Position numbers and translations under genes: made by a program. Shown here in pieces: positions 7,006 to 15,544 of a stretch of DNA of 30,548 nucleotides. Each line of letters starts with the position of its first letter. Within the stretch, counting starts at the first letter, position 1. Location of the stretch: the NCBI GenBank assembly GCA_005881495.1, contig VBHI01000315.1:1-30548 (forward strand), in the 5' to 3' direction. A model generated the notes under the pieces. The model had not been told where the DNA came from, did no database searches, and saw only the letters and a list, made by a program, of their open reading frames with translations. The stretch comes from Chloroflexota bacterium (GTDB lineage: Bacteria; Chloroflexota; Ktedonobacteria; Ktedonobacterales; Ktedonobacteraceae).

Positions 7006-9162
7006 ATGGATAAAAAGCATATGCATCAAAACCCGACAGTTGCCCATTCCGCGAAAGAGTTCGATCAACCCGATCTCTACATAAATCGCGAACTGAGCTG
7101 GATTGAGTTCAACCGCCGCGTCTTTGGTGAGGCAAAGGACAGCCGCCATACCTTGTTGGAACGCGTCAAGTTTGTCTCAATATTCGACTCAAATCTCGAC
7201 GAATATATTATGATCCGCCTGGCGGGCCTCAAAGATCAGCTTGCCGCTCACGTCATCTCTCTCAGCCCGGACGGCTTAACCGCTGAAGAGCAATTAGCTG
7301 CTGTGCGCCAGGTGCTGACCCCTCTTATCCAGGAAGTCCATTATTACTGGCTGCATGATCTTATTCCCTTGCTCACGGAGCAGCATATTCATATCCTGGA
7401 CTATGAACAACTCGATAAAGAACAGCGCGCTGCGATGCTCTCCTATTTTGAGCGCGAGATTTTTCCGGTGTTGACGCCGTTAGCAGTCGATCCTGGTCAC
7501 CGCTTTCCACATATCTCCAACCGCAGCCTGAACCTGGCGGTCGTCATTACTGATCCTGTGCATGATAAACGCTTTGCTCGTGTGAAAGTGCCCCCAACTC
7601 TCCCTCGCCTGGTACCTGTCCCTGTCTCGTCAGAAAGCCCGCACACGGTCGCCTTCGTGTGGATCGAGCAGGTCATCGCTGCTCACCTGAGTATGCTCTT
7701 CCCGGGCTTCGAGGTGTGGGAGTCATACCCCTTCCGCGTACTACGTGACGCCGACATTGAATTGCAGGAGGACGAGGCCTCCGATCTACTTGAAGCAATC
7801 GAACAGGGTATACGTGAGCGCCGCTTTGGCTCGGTGGTTAACCTGACCGTCAACCCTGCCATGCCGCCGGGCATTCGTAGCCTGCTGCTTGACAATCTGG
7901 AGATCACCGAAGAGGATTTAACGGTCATCGATGGTCATCTTGGCCTGGCCGACCTGATGGAGTTGTACGGCTTGGAACGCCAGGACTTGAAGGATCTCCC
8001 GTTTACGCCGCGCCTGCCTGCGGCACTGCGCAAGGATCAAAATCTCTTTGCAAATATTCGCCAGCAGGACATCTTGATGCATCTTCCCTACGATAGCTTT
8101 AATTCTGTGGTGGATTTTATTCGTGCCGCGGCCTACGATCCCCAGGTTTTAGCCATCAAGCAAACGTTGTACCGCGTTGGGACACACTCTCCTGTAGTGA
8201 AAATGTTGCAGGAGGCGGTAGAGAATGGCAAGCAGGTCGCAGTGCTGGTGGAGCTAAAGGCGCGTTTCGATGAGGAGAATAATATTGAATGGGCCAGGGC
8301 GCTTGAGAGCGCGGGAGTACACGTTGTATATGGAGTGGTAGGATTGAAGACACATGCGAAAGCCGCTATGGTCGTACGCAAGGAAGAGGATGGTTTGCGC
8401 TGCTACGTTCATCTCGGAACGGGCAACTACAACGCTACCACCGCGCGTATCTACGAAGACCTCAGCCTCTTCACCTGCCGTCCCGATATTGGCGCCGATG
8501 TCACCGACCTCTTTAATCTGCTTACCGGCTATTCGCGCCAGCGCACCTACCGCAAGCTGCTGGTGGCGCCCACCGGTCTGAGACGCAGTATTATAGAACG
8601 TATCGAGCGTGAGGTTCAGGTACAACAGGAGTATGGTGACGGTCGCCTGATCTTCAAAATGAATGCGCTGGTCGACCCCGAAATCATTCACGCGCTCTAT
8701 CGCGCTTCGCAGGCAGGCGTGAGAATTGACCTGATTGTACGCGGCATGTGCTGTCTACGCCCCGGTGTTCCCGGTGTGAGCGACAACATCCATGCCAGGG
8801 GGCTGGTAGGGCGCTTCCTGGAGCACAGCCGTATCTTCTACTTTGGCAATCATGGCAATGAAGAGATCTACCTCGGCAGCGCCGATATGATGCAGCGCAA
8901 CCTCAACAACCGCGTCGAGAGCCTCTTTCCCATCGAAGACCCCGTCCTGCGTCAAGTTATTCGCGAACGTGTGCTACAAACCAACCTGGCCGATACCGTC
9001 AACGCACATGAATTGCTGTCCAACGGCACCTATGTGCGCGTGCAGCCCGAACCTGGCGAGCCGCTCTTTGACAGCCAGTCCTGGTTTATCACCCATCGAC
9101 TGATCGAGCCGAGTCAAGAAGGCAATGGCACCGCCACCAGCGCCTTACCTTCAGGCTCATAG
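7006..9162 (+). CDS. ppk1: Polyphosphate kinase 1
   Basis: PPK1 reversibly transfers the ATP gamma-phosphate onto polyphosphate. The 718-residue length is normal. The N-terminal signature YINRELSWIEFNRRV is present, as are DSNLDEY, LTPLAVDPGHRFPHISN, the ATP/phosphotransfer region, and GLKTHAKAAMV with His450 matching the autophosphorylated histidine of E. coli (His435). His607 in EHSRIFYF matches the second essential histidine (His592), and GSADMMQRNLNNRVE is also present. The start at 7006 has AAGG at 6-nt spacing; an ATG at 7021 is also possible. The gene is monocistronic with its own promoter and converges on a dehydratase gene with a 5-nt gap. Confidence 0.97.
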   Translation: MDKKHMHQNPTVAHSAKEFDQPDLYINRELSWIEFNRRVFGEAKDSRHTLLERVKFVSIFDSNLDEYIMIRLAGLKDQLAAHVISLSPDGLTAEEQLAAVRQVLTPLIQEVHYYWLHDLIPLLTEQHIHILDYEQLDKEQRAAMLSYFEREIFPVLTPLAVDPGHRFPHISNRSLNLAVVITDPVHDKRFARVKVPPTLPRLVPVPVSSESPHTVAFVWIEQVIAAHLSMLFPGFEVWESYPFRVLRDADIELQEDEASDLLEAIEQGIRERRFGSVVNLTVNPAMPPGIRSLLLDNLEITEEDLTVIDGHLGLADLMELYGLERQDLKDLPFTPRLPAALRKDQNLFANIRQQDILMHLPYDSFNSVVDFIRAAAYDPQVLAIKQTLYRVGTHSPVVKMLQEAVENGKQVAVLVELKARFDEENNIEWARALESAGVHVVYGVVGLKTHAKAAMVVRKEEDGLRCYVHLGTGNYNATTARIYEDLSLFTCRPDIGADVTDLFNLLTGYSRQRTYRKLLVAPTGLRRSIIERIEREVQVQQEYGDGRLIFKMNALVDPEIIHALYRASQAGVRIDLIVRGMCCLRPGVPGVSDNIHARGLVGRFLEHSRIFYFGNHGNEEIYLGSADMMQRNLNNRVESLFPIEDPVLRQVIRERVLQTNLADTVNAHELLSNGTYVRVQPEPGEPLFDSQSWFITHRLIEPSQEGNGTATSALPSGS

Positions 9163-9167
9163 CAAAT

Positions 9168-9578
9168 TCACTTTATCTTAATGATGGAAATACTGCGCCC
9201 CGTAAATACCGTTTGCCCATCGCTACCTGTCCCTGTTATCTCCGATACCAGGAACGTCATAGGACCACTGCGGCCGGAACGCTCACGCATATCAACGACT
9301 CTCACCACGCACGTCACTTTTTCACCAATACGCAGGCGGCGTGCATACCTGTATTCTTGCTCGCCATGCAGCAGTTGCATCCTGGTGGAATCTACTTCAA
9401 GTCCTGGGATACGCATTCGAAAAGTCGTCGGAAACGTAGGGGGCGCATATTCCAATGGCTTGCCATCCTGTAATGCGGGGTCCTCCGTGGCCTCCATAAA
9501 GCGGTGCACCGCTTCCCTTTTGACCTCAAATGTTTGTGGCGAAGAAGATTGACCAATCAGGCTGTGATCAAGAGGCAT
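9168..9578 (-). CDS. MaoC/FAS1-like dehydratase domain protein
   Basis: The 136-residue protein resembles the N-terminal half-hotdog of MaoC-like dehydratases (FAS1-like dehydratase domain, related to mycobacterial HadA/HadC). It begins with a helix containing IGQSSSPQTFEVKREAVHRFMEAT, then PTFPTTFRMRIPG, LLHGEQEYRYARRLRIGEKV, and a final strand ending with a basic tail. Such domains usually pair with a MaoC-fold partner that supplies the catalytic Asp/His; no partner gene lies in the window. AGGAG precedes the ATG by about 12 nt. Its likely role is hydration of an acyl-thioester substrate, inferred only from family. Confidence 0.72.
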   Translation of the reverse strand: MPLDHSLIGQSSSPQTFEVKREAVHRFMEATEDPALQDGKPLEYAPPTFPTTFRMRIPGLEVDSTRMQLLHGEQEYRYARRLRIGEKVTCVVRVVDMRERSGRSGPMTFLVSEITGTGSDGQTVFTGRSISIIKIK

Positions 9579-9648
9579 AGCGATGATTTGCTCCTTTTGT
9601 GGTAGTCGCAGGCCTTATTGCGCCACTTCGTGCATCCTACTGTGATCT

Positions 9649-9677
9649 ATTATATCCCCTGTTAAAGAAATTGTCAG
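9649..9677 (-). promoter_or_regulatory. Promoter of the dehydratase gene
   Basis: Minus strand: CTGACA, a 17-nt spacer and TATAAT. This matches the sigma-70 consensus at 11 of 12 positions. The leader to the ATG at 9578 is about 64 nt. Confidence 0.7.
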
Positions 9678-9690
9678 AACGCATTGCGCG

Positions 9691-11679
9691 TCATGGTCGA
9701 TGATACGTCTGGAGAGACGTTTGGTTGAACGCGTACAGGTTATGATCATTGGAGCCGATGTAGACGACTCCATCAGCCACCACTGGCGAGGAGATGATAC
9801 CGCCCCCCGTAGCGTAGCTCCAGAGCTTCTCGCCAGCCTGAGCGCTCAGCGCATAGAGCGAGTGATCCTGTGAGCCGATGTAGACGACGCCCTCTGCTAT
9901 CGTTGGCGACGAATCAATAATCCCGCCGGTAGTGTAGCTCCAGTACTCGTCACCTGTCCTGGTATCCAGGGCATACAGGCGGTGATCATGCGAACCGACA
10001 TAGACAATACCGTCGGCTACGGCGGGCGAGGAGTCAATGATGTCTCCAGCCCGGTAGCTCCACAGTACCTTCCCTGTGTTGGTGTCCAGGGCATAGAGCT
10101 TGTGATCACGCGAACCTGCATAGACGACTCCATTCACTACTGTGGGTGAGGATTGAATGCCGTCTCCCGTCTCGTAGCTCCATCGCTGGACCCCGTCGAA
10201 GGCGTCCAGGGCATAGAGCTTGTGATCCTGTGAGCCGACATAGACGCCACTCTCAGCCACGGCTGGCGAGGAGACAATCGCACCACCGGTCGTGAAGCTC
10301 CAAAACTGCTCACCGGTGTCGACATCAAATGCATACAGCGAGTGGTCGTGTGAGCCAACGAAGACCATCCCCTGGGCCACCGTCGGCGAAGACACAATAC
10401 TTCCGCCGGTGGTCGCACTCCACAGCTTCCCTCCTGTGCTGGCCGCAAGGGCATAGAGCGTGTGGTCCTGTGAGCCGATGTAGACTCTCTCGTCGACGAC
10501 GGTGGGTGAGGAGTTGATGGTGTCTCCGGTGAGGTAGTTCCATAATTCCTCACCAGTGAGTACATTCAGGGCATACATCCGATGGTCGTGTGAGCCGACA
10601 TAGACGACTCCATCAGCCACGGCTGGCGAGGACTCTACCCTGCCACCGGTCGTGTAGCTCCACAATATGTCACTGGTGAACGCATACACGGTTCCGTCCA
10701 GCGAGCCAACATAGAGCATCCCGTTGGCAACGGCCGGCGAGGAGTCAATCGCGCCGCCAGTCGTATAACTCCAGAGTTTTTCACCTGTGACAGAGGCAAA
10801 GGCATACAAGGTGTGGTCCTGCGAGCCGACATAGACGACTTCATCAGCGACGACCGGTGAGGAGTCAATGGCACCTCCGGTCCTGTAGCTCCATCGTTCA
10901 TGCCCTGTCCGGGCATCAAGGGCATAGAGTGTGTCGTGATGCGAACCAATGTAGACGATGCCATTGGCGACTGCAGGCGAAGAGAGGATGATCTTCCCTG
11001 TCTGGTAGCTCCACAGCTTTTCGCCCGTGTTGGCATCAAGAGCATAGAGTTGATGGTCCTGCGAGCCAAAGTAGACGACCCCATTGGCAACCGCAGGCGA
11101 GGAGCTGATGCGATCCCCGGTGGTGTGGCTCCATACCCTGGCGCCTGTGCTGGCATCAAGGGCATACAATGTGTGATCCCATGAGCCGAAAAAGACGATC
11201 CCCGTGACAACAGTTGGTGAGGATTGGATACCTGCCGATGTCGTGTAGCTCCAGAGCATATCACCGGTATCTGCGTTCAGAGCATACAGGGTATGGTCAG
11301 TTGAGCCAACATACACCACCCCTTCCGCGACAGTAGGGGAGGACTCGATTGCATTGCCTGTGGTGTAGCTCCACAACAGAGCACCTGTCCGGGCTTCAAA
11401 AGCATAGAGCGTTGCATTCTGTGAGCCGATATAGACGACATCATCAATGACTGTTGGTGTAGAGTAAATGGCGCCTCCCGTCGTGTAGCTCCAGAGCTTC
11501 TTGCCGGTTCTGGCGGCAAAGGCATACAGGTTGTGGTCCTTTGAACCGATATAGATGATCCCACCGGCAACGACTGGCGAAGATTCAATGGCATTTCCCG
11601 TCGTATAGGTCCAGGCCTTTCTCAAGTGAGATACGTTTGCTGGATAGATCACGTTATTAGGAGGAGAATTCTGTGCCAT
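9691..11679 (-). CDS. PQQ-type beta-propeller protein with 16 blades
   Basis: This 662-residue protein is almost wholly repeats: sixteen copies of a 40-residue unit from residue 23 to the end, each close to WSYTTGGAIDSSPAV, VVYVGSQDHTLYAL, DAxTGEKL. The AxDxxTGxxxW tryptophan-docking motif of PQQ-enzyme propellers recurs. Repeat 8 has only 37 residues (the TG turn is deleted, about residues 335-339), exactly at the midpoint, which fits two eight-bladed propellers. No signal peptide, lipobox or membrane segment is visible; the N-terminus is MAQNSPPNN. No dehydrogenase active-site insert is seen, so it is probably a binding or scaffold propeller rather than an oxidoreductase. AGGAG lies 6 nt before the ATG. 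The function is unknown. Confidence 0.9.
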   Translation of the reverse strand: MAQNSPPNNVIYPANVSHLRKAWTYTTGNAIESSPVVAGGIIYIGSKDHNLYAFAARTGKKLWSYTTGGAIYSTPTVIDDVVYIGSQNATLYAFEARTGALLWSYTTGNAIESSPTVAEGVVYVGSTDHTLYALNADTGDMLWSYTTSAGIQSSPTVVTGIVFFGSWDHTLYALDASTGARVWSHTTGDRISSSPAVANGVVYFGSQDHQLYALDANTGEKLWSYQTGKIILSSPAVANGIVYIGSHHDTLYALDARTGHERWSYRTGGAIDSSPVVADEVVYVGSQDHTLYAFASVTGEKLWSYTTGGAIDSSPAVANGMLYVGSLDGTVYAFTSDILWSYTTGGRVESSPAVADGVVYVGSHDHRMYALNVLTGEELWNYLTGDTINSSPTVVDERVYIGSQDHTLYALAASTGGKLWSATTGGSIVSSPTVAQGMVFVGSHDHSLYAFDVDTGEQFWSFTTGGAIVSSPAVAESGVYVGSQDHKLYALDAFDGVQRWSYETGDGIQSSPTVVNGVVYAGSRDHKLYALDTNTGKVLWSYRAGDIIDSSPAVADGIVYVGSHDHRLYALDTRTGDEYWSYTTGGIIDSSPTIAEGVVYIGSQDHSLYALSAQAGEKLWSYATGGGIISSPVVADGVVYIGSNDHNLYAFNQTSLQTYHRP
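9703..11613 (-). repeat. Tandem 120-bp coding repeats (16 units)
   Basis: The propeller units give a visible 120-bp DNA periodicity. Units are clearly related but diverged at many synonymous sites, so they are not a recent expansion. One unit, around 10663-10775, is 9 bp short. Confidence 0.85.
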
Positions 11680-11773
11680 CCTGATCTCCTTTGAATTTCA
11701 CGTTGCTGCCAAGGTTTTTTACCACGATTCGAATATATCTTAGAACTCTTGCTGTTGATCTTCTACACACGTC

Positions 11774-11782
11774 ATTATAGCA
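11774..11782 (-). promoter_or_regulatory. Extended -10 promoter of the propeller gene
   Basis: Minus-strand TGC-TATAAT, a perfect -10 hexamer with the TGN extension. The leader to the ATG at 11679 is about 88 nt. No -35 box is seen. Confidence 0.5.
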
Positions 11783-12115
11783 TGAGGGATGGCGAGCCGT
11801 GGTGCCTTAAAGGGTTATCTTCTTCCGCGTGCTGTCGAAGTCATCACCCTGGGCACACCCACCTCATCGATATTAGGGTGGCACGGCCCGCCGATCTTTC
11901 GCCCAGTCGATTGCTCTTGTCCTCCATTTCACCAAAAGTGATGGTGTTCCTATTTCAGAAGTGGCAATGAACCCTCTCGCTTCGTTAGCGATGTTAGAAA
12001 TGTACGCGAAAGCGGGGTATAATTCACGCGGAGGAATCGTTCCGATCCTGGCTGTCCGAGAGGCGGAATAGTGCCGCTTTTTGCCGAAAATCACACTCAA
12101 TGGAAATGGAGCACC
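11783..12115. other. Intergenic stretch before the MFS gene
   Basis: No convincing gene is seen here. A perfect TATAAT at 12018-12023 on the plus strand (poor -35) is a candidate MFS promoter. A small GCGG/CCGC hairpin followed by five T residues lies at about 12062-12082. The rest is unremarkable. Confidence 0.4.
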
Positions 12116-12202
12116 ATGTGGTTACTCGTTCGCCCATCACTCTGCCTGGCTATCGCGTCGGCCAGACGCGCGCCGTGTAGGCGTGATGAGTACGTCAGAT
12201 AA
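12116..12202 (+). CDS. Possible 28-residue leader peptide overlapping the MFS start
   Basis: ATG at 12116 follows TGGAG by about 6 nt and opens a frame that reads MWLLVRPSLCLAIASARR and ends at TAA 12200-12202, after the MFS start codon at 12186. The MFS ATG itself has no good ribosome site, so translation could be coupled through this frame. There is no homology support and it may be a chance frame. Confidence 0.25.
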   Translation: MWLLVRPSLCLAIASARRAPCRRDEYVR

Positions 12203-13778
12203 AGCGGTCTCGACCTGGGCACCACTGCGCATTGGAATCTTCCGCGCGCTGTGGCTCGCGGTCCTGGTGAGCAACATCGGCTCCTGGATGCAGACCGTGG
12301 GGGCCCAGTGGCTGTTGGTCAACCAGCCGCACGCCTCGCTCCTGGTCGCGCTGGTCCAGACAGCGGATATGCTGCCAGACGTGTTGTTGGCCTACGTCGG
12401 CGGCGTCCTCGCCGATACGTTCGATCGGCGTCTGCTCCTCATCATTGTCCAGGGGTGCCTGGTCATTACGGGGATGGCGCTCACCATCCTGACCATCGCA
12501 GGCCAGATGCCGCCTGCCCTCCTGCTCACGCTCACGTTTCTGCTCGGCGCCGGGTCGGCCTTCTCCGTGCCCGCTTATCAGGCGCTGATCCCCGATCTCG
12601 TCCCGCGTCCCGAGCTACCCTCCGCCTCCGCCCTCGGCTCGATCAACGTCAACCTGGCGCGGGCCGTCGGCCCGGCGATCGCCGGGGTACTGATCGCGCG
12701 GATCGGGGTTGGGGCGGTCTTCGCCCTCAACACAGCTACATTTCTCGTCTTTGGGCTCGTGGTCGCTGTCTGGCACCCCCCCGCAGGCATGTCATCCCAG
12801 TTCCCCGAGCGCTTCGCCTCGGCGCTGCGGGCTGGGGGGCGTTACGTGCGCTTCGCCCCAGTGGTCCGTCGCATCCTGGTCCGTTCAGCGTTGTTCCTCG
12901 TGCCAGCCAGCGCACTCTGGGCGCTGCTGCCCCTGATCGCGAGTCAGCGGCTCGGACTCGGTGCGAACGGCTATGGGCTGCTGCTCGCCGCGCTGGGCGT
13001 CGGTGCCATTGCTGGCGCATTCACGCTCCCGCACATCCGCGCCAAACTCTCAAGCAACGCCATGCTGCTTGCCGCCAGCCTCGTCTACGCGGCGGCACTT
13101 GTTGCACTTGTGCTGGTGCCCAACGCCGTGGTGATCCTGCTCGTGCTCATACCGACAGGGATCGCGTGGATTGCCGTTCTCTCCTGCATGAATGCCGCGA
13201 TGCAACTCTTCCTCCCCGCGTGGGTGCGCGCTCGCGGTCTGGCGGTCTATCAGATGGTCCTCTTCGGCGCCCAGGCAATCGGCGCCGTGATCTGGGGCTT
13301 CATGGCCGGGCCGGCGGGACTGGTGGTGACCTTTCTCATCGCAGCGGCGGTCATGGCCGCAGGGGTAGCGACCATCCGTCTCTGGCCCCTCCTGGACACG
13401 AGAGGCATCGACCGCAGCCTGGCGGTGTACTGGCCCGAGCCCCACCTGGTGCTCGAGTCCGACCCGGAGGACAGGCCCGTGCTCGTGACGACTACTTACA
13501 CCGTCGCACCGGAGAACGAGCAGGCGTTTCTCCACGCGATGAAATGGGTGCGAGGGTCGCGGATGCGGACCGGGGCGGTGGAGTGGGGTCTCTATCGCGA
13601 TGGCGAGACAGCGCGCCGCTTTGTGGAATACTTCGTCGTCCCCTCCTGGGAAGAGCATCTCAGGCAACACAGGGATCGGCTGACTGGCTTTGACCGGCAG
13701 CGTGAAGAGCAGGCCGATGCCCTGTCCAACCCGCCATCGCAGACGGTGCATCTTATTGCCGCCGACGTTCCGGACTGA
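12186..13778 (+). CDS. MFS exporter with C-terminal fused soluble domain
   Basis: The protein has 530 residues. The first roughly 405 form 10-12 transmembrane helices of the MFS_3/EntS-like group: FRALWLAVLVSNIGSWMQTVGAQW, then DTFDRRLLLI (motif A-like loop after helix 2), PAYQALIPDLVPR and LARAVGPAIAG. The last 110 residues are soluble (TTTYTVAPENEQAF, WGLYRDGETARRFVEYFVVPSWEEHLRQ) and resemble a ferredoxin-like ABM-type barrel, a fusion seen in this subfamily. Export of a small molecule is inferred. ATG 12186 is chosen as the start of family homology; a TTG-started extension back to 12081 is possible. By eye the gene is clearly richer in GC than its neighbours, which suggests acquisition by transfer. 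An AraC remnant follows. Confidence 0.88.
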   Translation: MSTSDKAVSTWAPLRIGIFRALWLAVLVSNIGSWMQTVGAQWLLVNQPHASLLVALVQTADMLPDVLLAYVGGVLADTFDRRLLLIIVQGCLVITGMALTILTIAGQMPPALLLTLTFLLGAGSAFSVPAYQALIPDLVPRPELPSASALGSINVNLARAVGPAIAGVLIARIGVGAVFALNTATFLVFGLVVAVWHPPAGMSSQFPERFASALRAGGRYVRFAPVVRRILVRSALFLVPASALWALLPLIASQRLGLGANGYGLLLAALGVGAIAGAFTLPHIRAKLSSNAMLLAASLVYAAALVALVLVPNAVVILLVLIPTGIAWIAVLSCMNAAMQLFLPAWVRARGLAVYQMVLFGAQAIGAVIWGFMAGPAGLVVTFLIAAAVMAAGVATIRLWPLLDTRGIDRSLAVYWPEPHLVLESDPEDRPVLVTTTYTVAPENEQAFLHAMKWVRGSRMRTGAVEWGLYRDGETARRFVEYFVVPSWEEHLRQHRDRLTGFDRQREEQADALSNPPSQTVHLIAADVPD

Positions 13779-13807
13779 TGGCCGCCCTGTAAATGTCGGA
13801 ATTCTGA

Positions 13808-14053
13808 TTTGATGTTGTTTTCAGAATCGAGGAGGCTAAATACCTGTTGGATCAGGGAAATGCATCTGTCACCGAAGCTGCTTTGAGTGTCGGATATAAC
13901 GACCCCAATTATTTCTCAAAGGTGTTTACCAAGCTGGAGCATGTGACTCCACATGACTATCGAAAACGAAAAAAAGGGAACGAGTCATCTTTGCAGGCGA
14001 AGCAGCTTATCACTAGCCCTGTTTACTCTCGCTCAATTCAGCCCCACTCGTAA
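13808..14053 (+). pseudogene. AraC-type regulator remnant (C-terminal HTH only)
   Basis: After an in-frame stop at 13805-13807, the frame reads FDVVFRIEEAKYLLDQGN and continues with SVTEAALSVGYNDPNYFSKVF and VTPHDYRKRKKG. This is the second half of an AraC-family DNA-binding domain. The effector domain and first helix-turn-helix are missing, and no start codon with a ribosome site is present. The frame runs on 30 residues past the natural domain end into the 3' end of the opposite-strand histidine kinase gene, overlapping it by 41 nt. It is most likely the surviving tail of a deleted regulator. Confidence 0.75.
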
Positions 14054-15539
14054 CCAACGGCAAACTGAAGGATATCCGTGTTCCTTGCCCGGGACTACTT
14101 TCCGCAGTGATGCTACCGCCATGAGCCGTAATGATAGCTTTGACGATGGAGAGGCCGAGTCCGCTGCCCCCCGCGGAAGCCGTGCGGGCACGGTCTACAC
14201 GGTAGAAGCGCTCGAAAATATAGGGTAGATCAGCTGCCTCGATACCTGTGCCGCTATCGCTGACATACACGCTGAGCATTCTTCCTGCCGGTCGAGCACT
14301 GACGGCAATGGTGCCTCCCGCAGGTGTATGACGCCGCGCATTGTCCAGCAGATTGAGTAACACCTGTGTAATGCGGTCGCTATCGGCCAGTACAGGCGCT
14401 GTCTGGGGATCTATTTCATTGCGGAGGGTAATGCCTCCCTGCTCGCATTCTGGCTCGATCACCGCCAGCGTCTCATCGACCAGCGCGTGCAAATCAAGCG
14501 GAGCAAGCTCAAGCCGGGCGCGTCCCGACTCAAGCGAAGACATGTCCTGCACCTCGCTCACCAGTCGGCGCAGTCGCTGCACCTCGCGTCCAATCAACTG
14601 CGCCGTCTCCTGACGAGCCTCCTCGTCCGTGATGACGCCATCCGCTAGCGCCTCGCTAAAGCCTTGTATGGCGGTAAGAGGTGTGGCAAGATCGTGAGTG
14701 ATGTTGGCCAGCAAATCACGGCGCAACTGCTCCTGGTGATGCAGTTCGTTCACGTCGGATTCGATGGTATCGGCCATGGCGTTAAAGGTGACTGCTAAGC
14801 GCTCCAGTTCATCCTTGCTTTTTGGTGGATTAGTGCGCGTGGTATAATCTCCGCGTCTCATCTGGTCGGCGGCGAACGTCAATGATTCGAGCGGACGTGT
14901 CAGACTTCGCGCCAAAAACAGGCTGAAGAGGATCACTATGAGAGCCACGACCGCACTGGTAACCAGGATTGCCTGGTTGACGTTTACCAGGAAATCTAAA
15001 GGCGGCGAACCTTGTACGTAACGCTCAGGTAACGCGGCAACCATCGCCCCGATGATTTGACCATCCTCCTGCCCATTGTAATGGAGCGTTTCAGCCACAT
15101 AATAGCCCATGAAGGAGTTGCTGTCATTGCTGCCTTGTAGACGCCCCTCCGTCTCCTGTCCCTGCAGCGCCAGTTTGAGAGCCTGTGTAAGCGTGGATTG
15201 ATCGTCCGCGCTAATCGTGAGCGAGGCAGGCCCTCTCTGAAGGAGAGGCACTTCATTCTGGTCTGTGATGATGAGCAGGGTGGGGACACTGGTTTGAATA
15301 TACTGTAATGGTATTCTGTCCCAATCCTCACCTTCGGCGCGGTAGAGGTGACCAATCTGTGCTGCCAGGTACTCTACCTGTGCGTTTAATTGAGCTTTTT
15401 GTGCACCGGCAAAATAGTTTTGTATGGCTAAAGAGACGGCAATAGCCAGGATAAGAATGGCACCCAGCGCAACCATGAGGTAGCTGAGTACGAGTTTCAA
15501 GCGCAAACCAACTGAGGGGAGCACGAAAAATCTTCTCAT
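14013..15539 (-). CDS. Sensor histidine kinase
   Basis: This 508-residue membrane sensor has transmembrane helices at about 18-40 and 188-210 flanking an extracytoplasmic domain of roughly 145 residues with no recognised ligand motif. HAMP (about 208-262) is followed by the HisKA H-box ANITHDLATPLTA with phospho-acceptor His282, N-box with Asn400 (LLNLLDNARRHTP), G1 DSGTG (428-432), F-box FERFYR (442-447) and G2 GGSGLGL (457-463). All catalytic motifs are intact. Its ribosome site, AGGAG, lies in the last codons of the upstream response regulator; the genes are 5 nt apart and so probably translationally coupled. The signal is unknown. Confidence 0.96.
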   Translation of the reverse strand: MRRFFVLPSVGLRLKLVLSYLMVALGAILILAIAVSLAIQNYFAGAQKAQLNAQVEYLAAQIGHLYRAEGEDWDRIPLQYIQTSVPTLLIITDQNEVPLLQRGPASLTISADDQSTLTQALKLALQGQETEGRLQGSNDSNSFMGYYVAETLHYNGQEDGQIIGAMVAALPERYVQGSPPLDFLVNVNQAILVTSAVVALIVILFSLFLARSLTRPLESLTFAADQMRRGDYTTRTNPPKSKDELERLAVTFNAMADTIESDVNELHHQEQLRRDLLANITHDLATPLTAIQGFSEALADGVITDEEARQETAQLIGREVQRLRRLVSEVQDMSSLESGRARLELAPLDLHALVDETLAVIEPECEQGGITLRNEIDPQTAPVLADSDRITQVLLNLLDNARRHTPAGGTIAVSARPAGRMLSVYVSDSGTGIEAADLPYIFERFYRVDRARTASAGGSGLGLSIVKAIITAHGGSITAESSPGQGTRISFSLPLVTSGAELSESKQG

Positions 15540-15544
15540 GCTAG

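Noticed and set aside
10137..11264. Long repetitive frames within the propeller gene on both strands
   Set aside because: They are by-products of the 120-bp coding repeats; only the main frame has blade motifs and a ribosome site.
9703..11613. Possible CRISPR-like array because of regular 120-bp periodicity
   Set aside because: The repeats are contiguous, diverged and coding, with no unique spacers and no cas genes nearby.
12058..12085. Small hairpin with five T residues as an intrinsic terminator
   Set aside because: The stem is only 4 bp and no gene ends just upstream; kept only as a weak part of the MFS leader.
12251..13693. 480-residue open frame inside the MFS gene in another frame
   Set aside because: It is Arg/Pro/Gly-rich with no family motif, as expected of a shadow frame in GC-rich coding DNA; the MFS frame has clear membrane helices and motifs.
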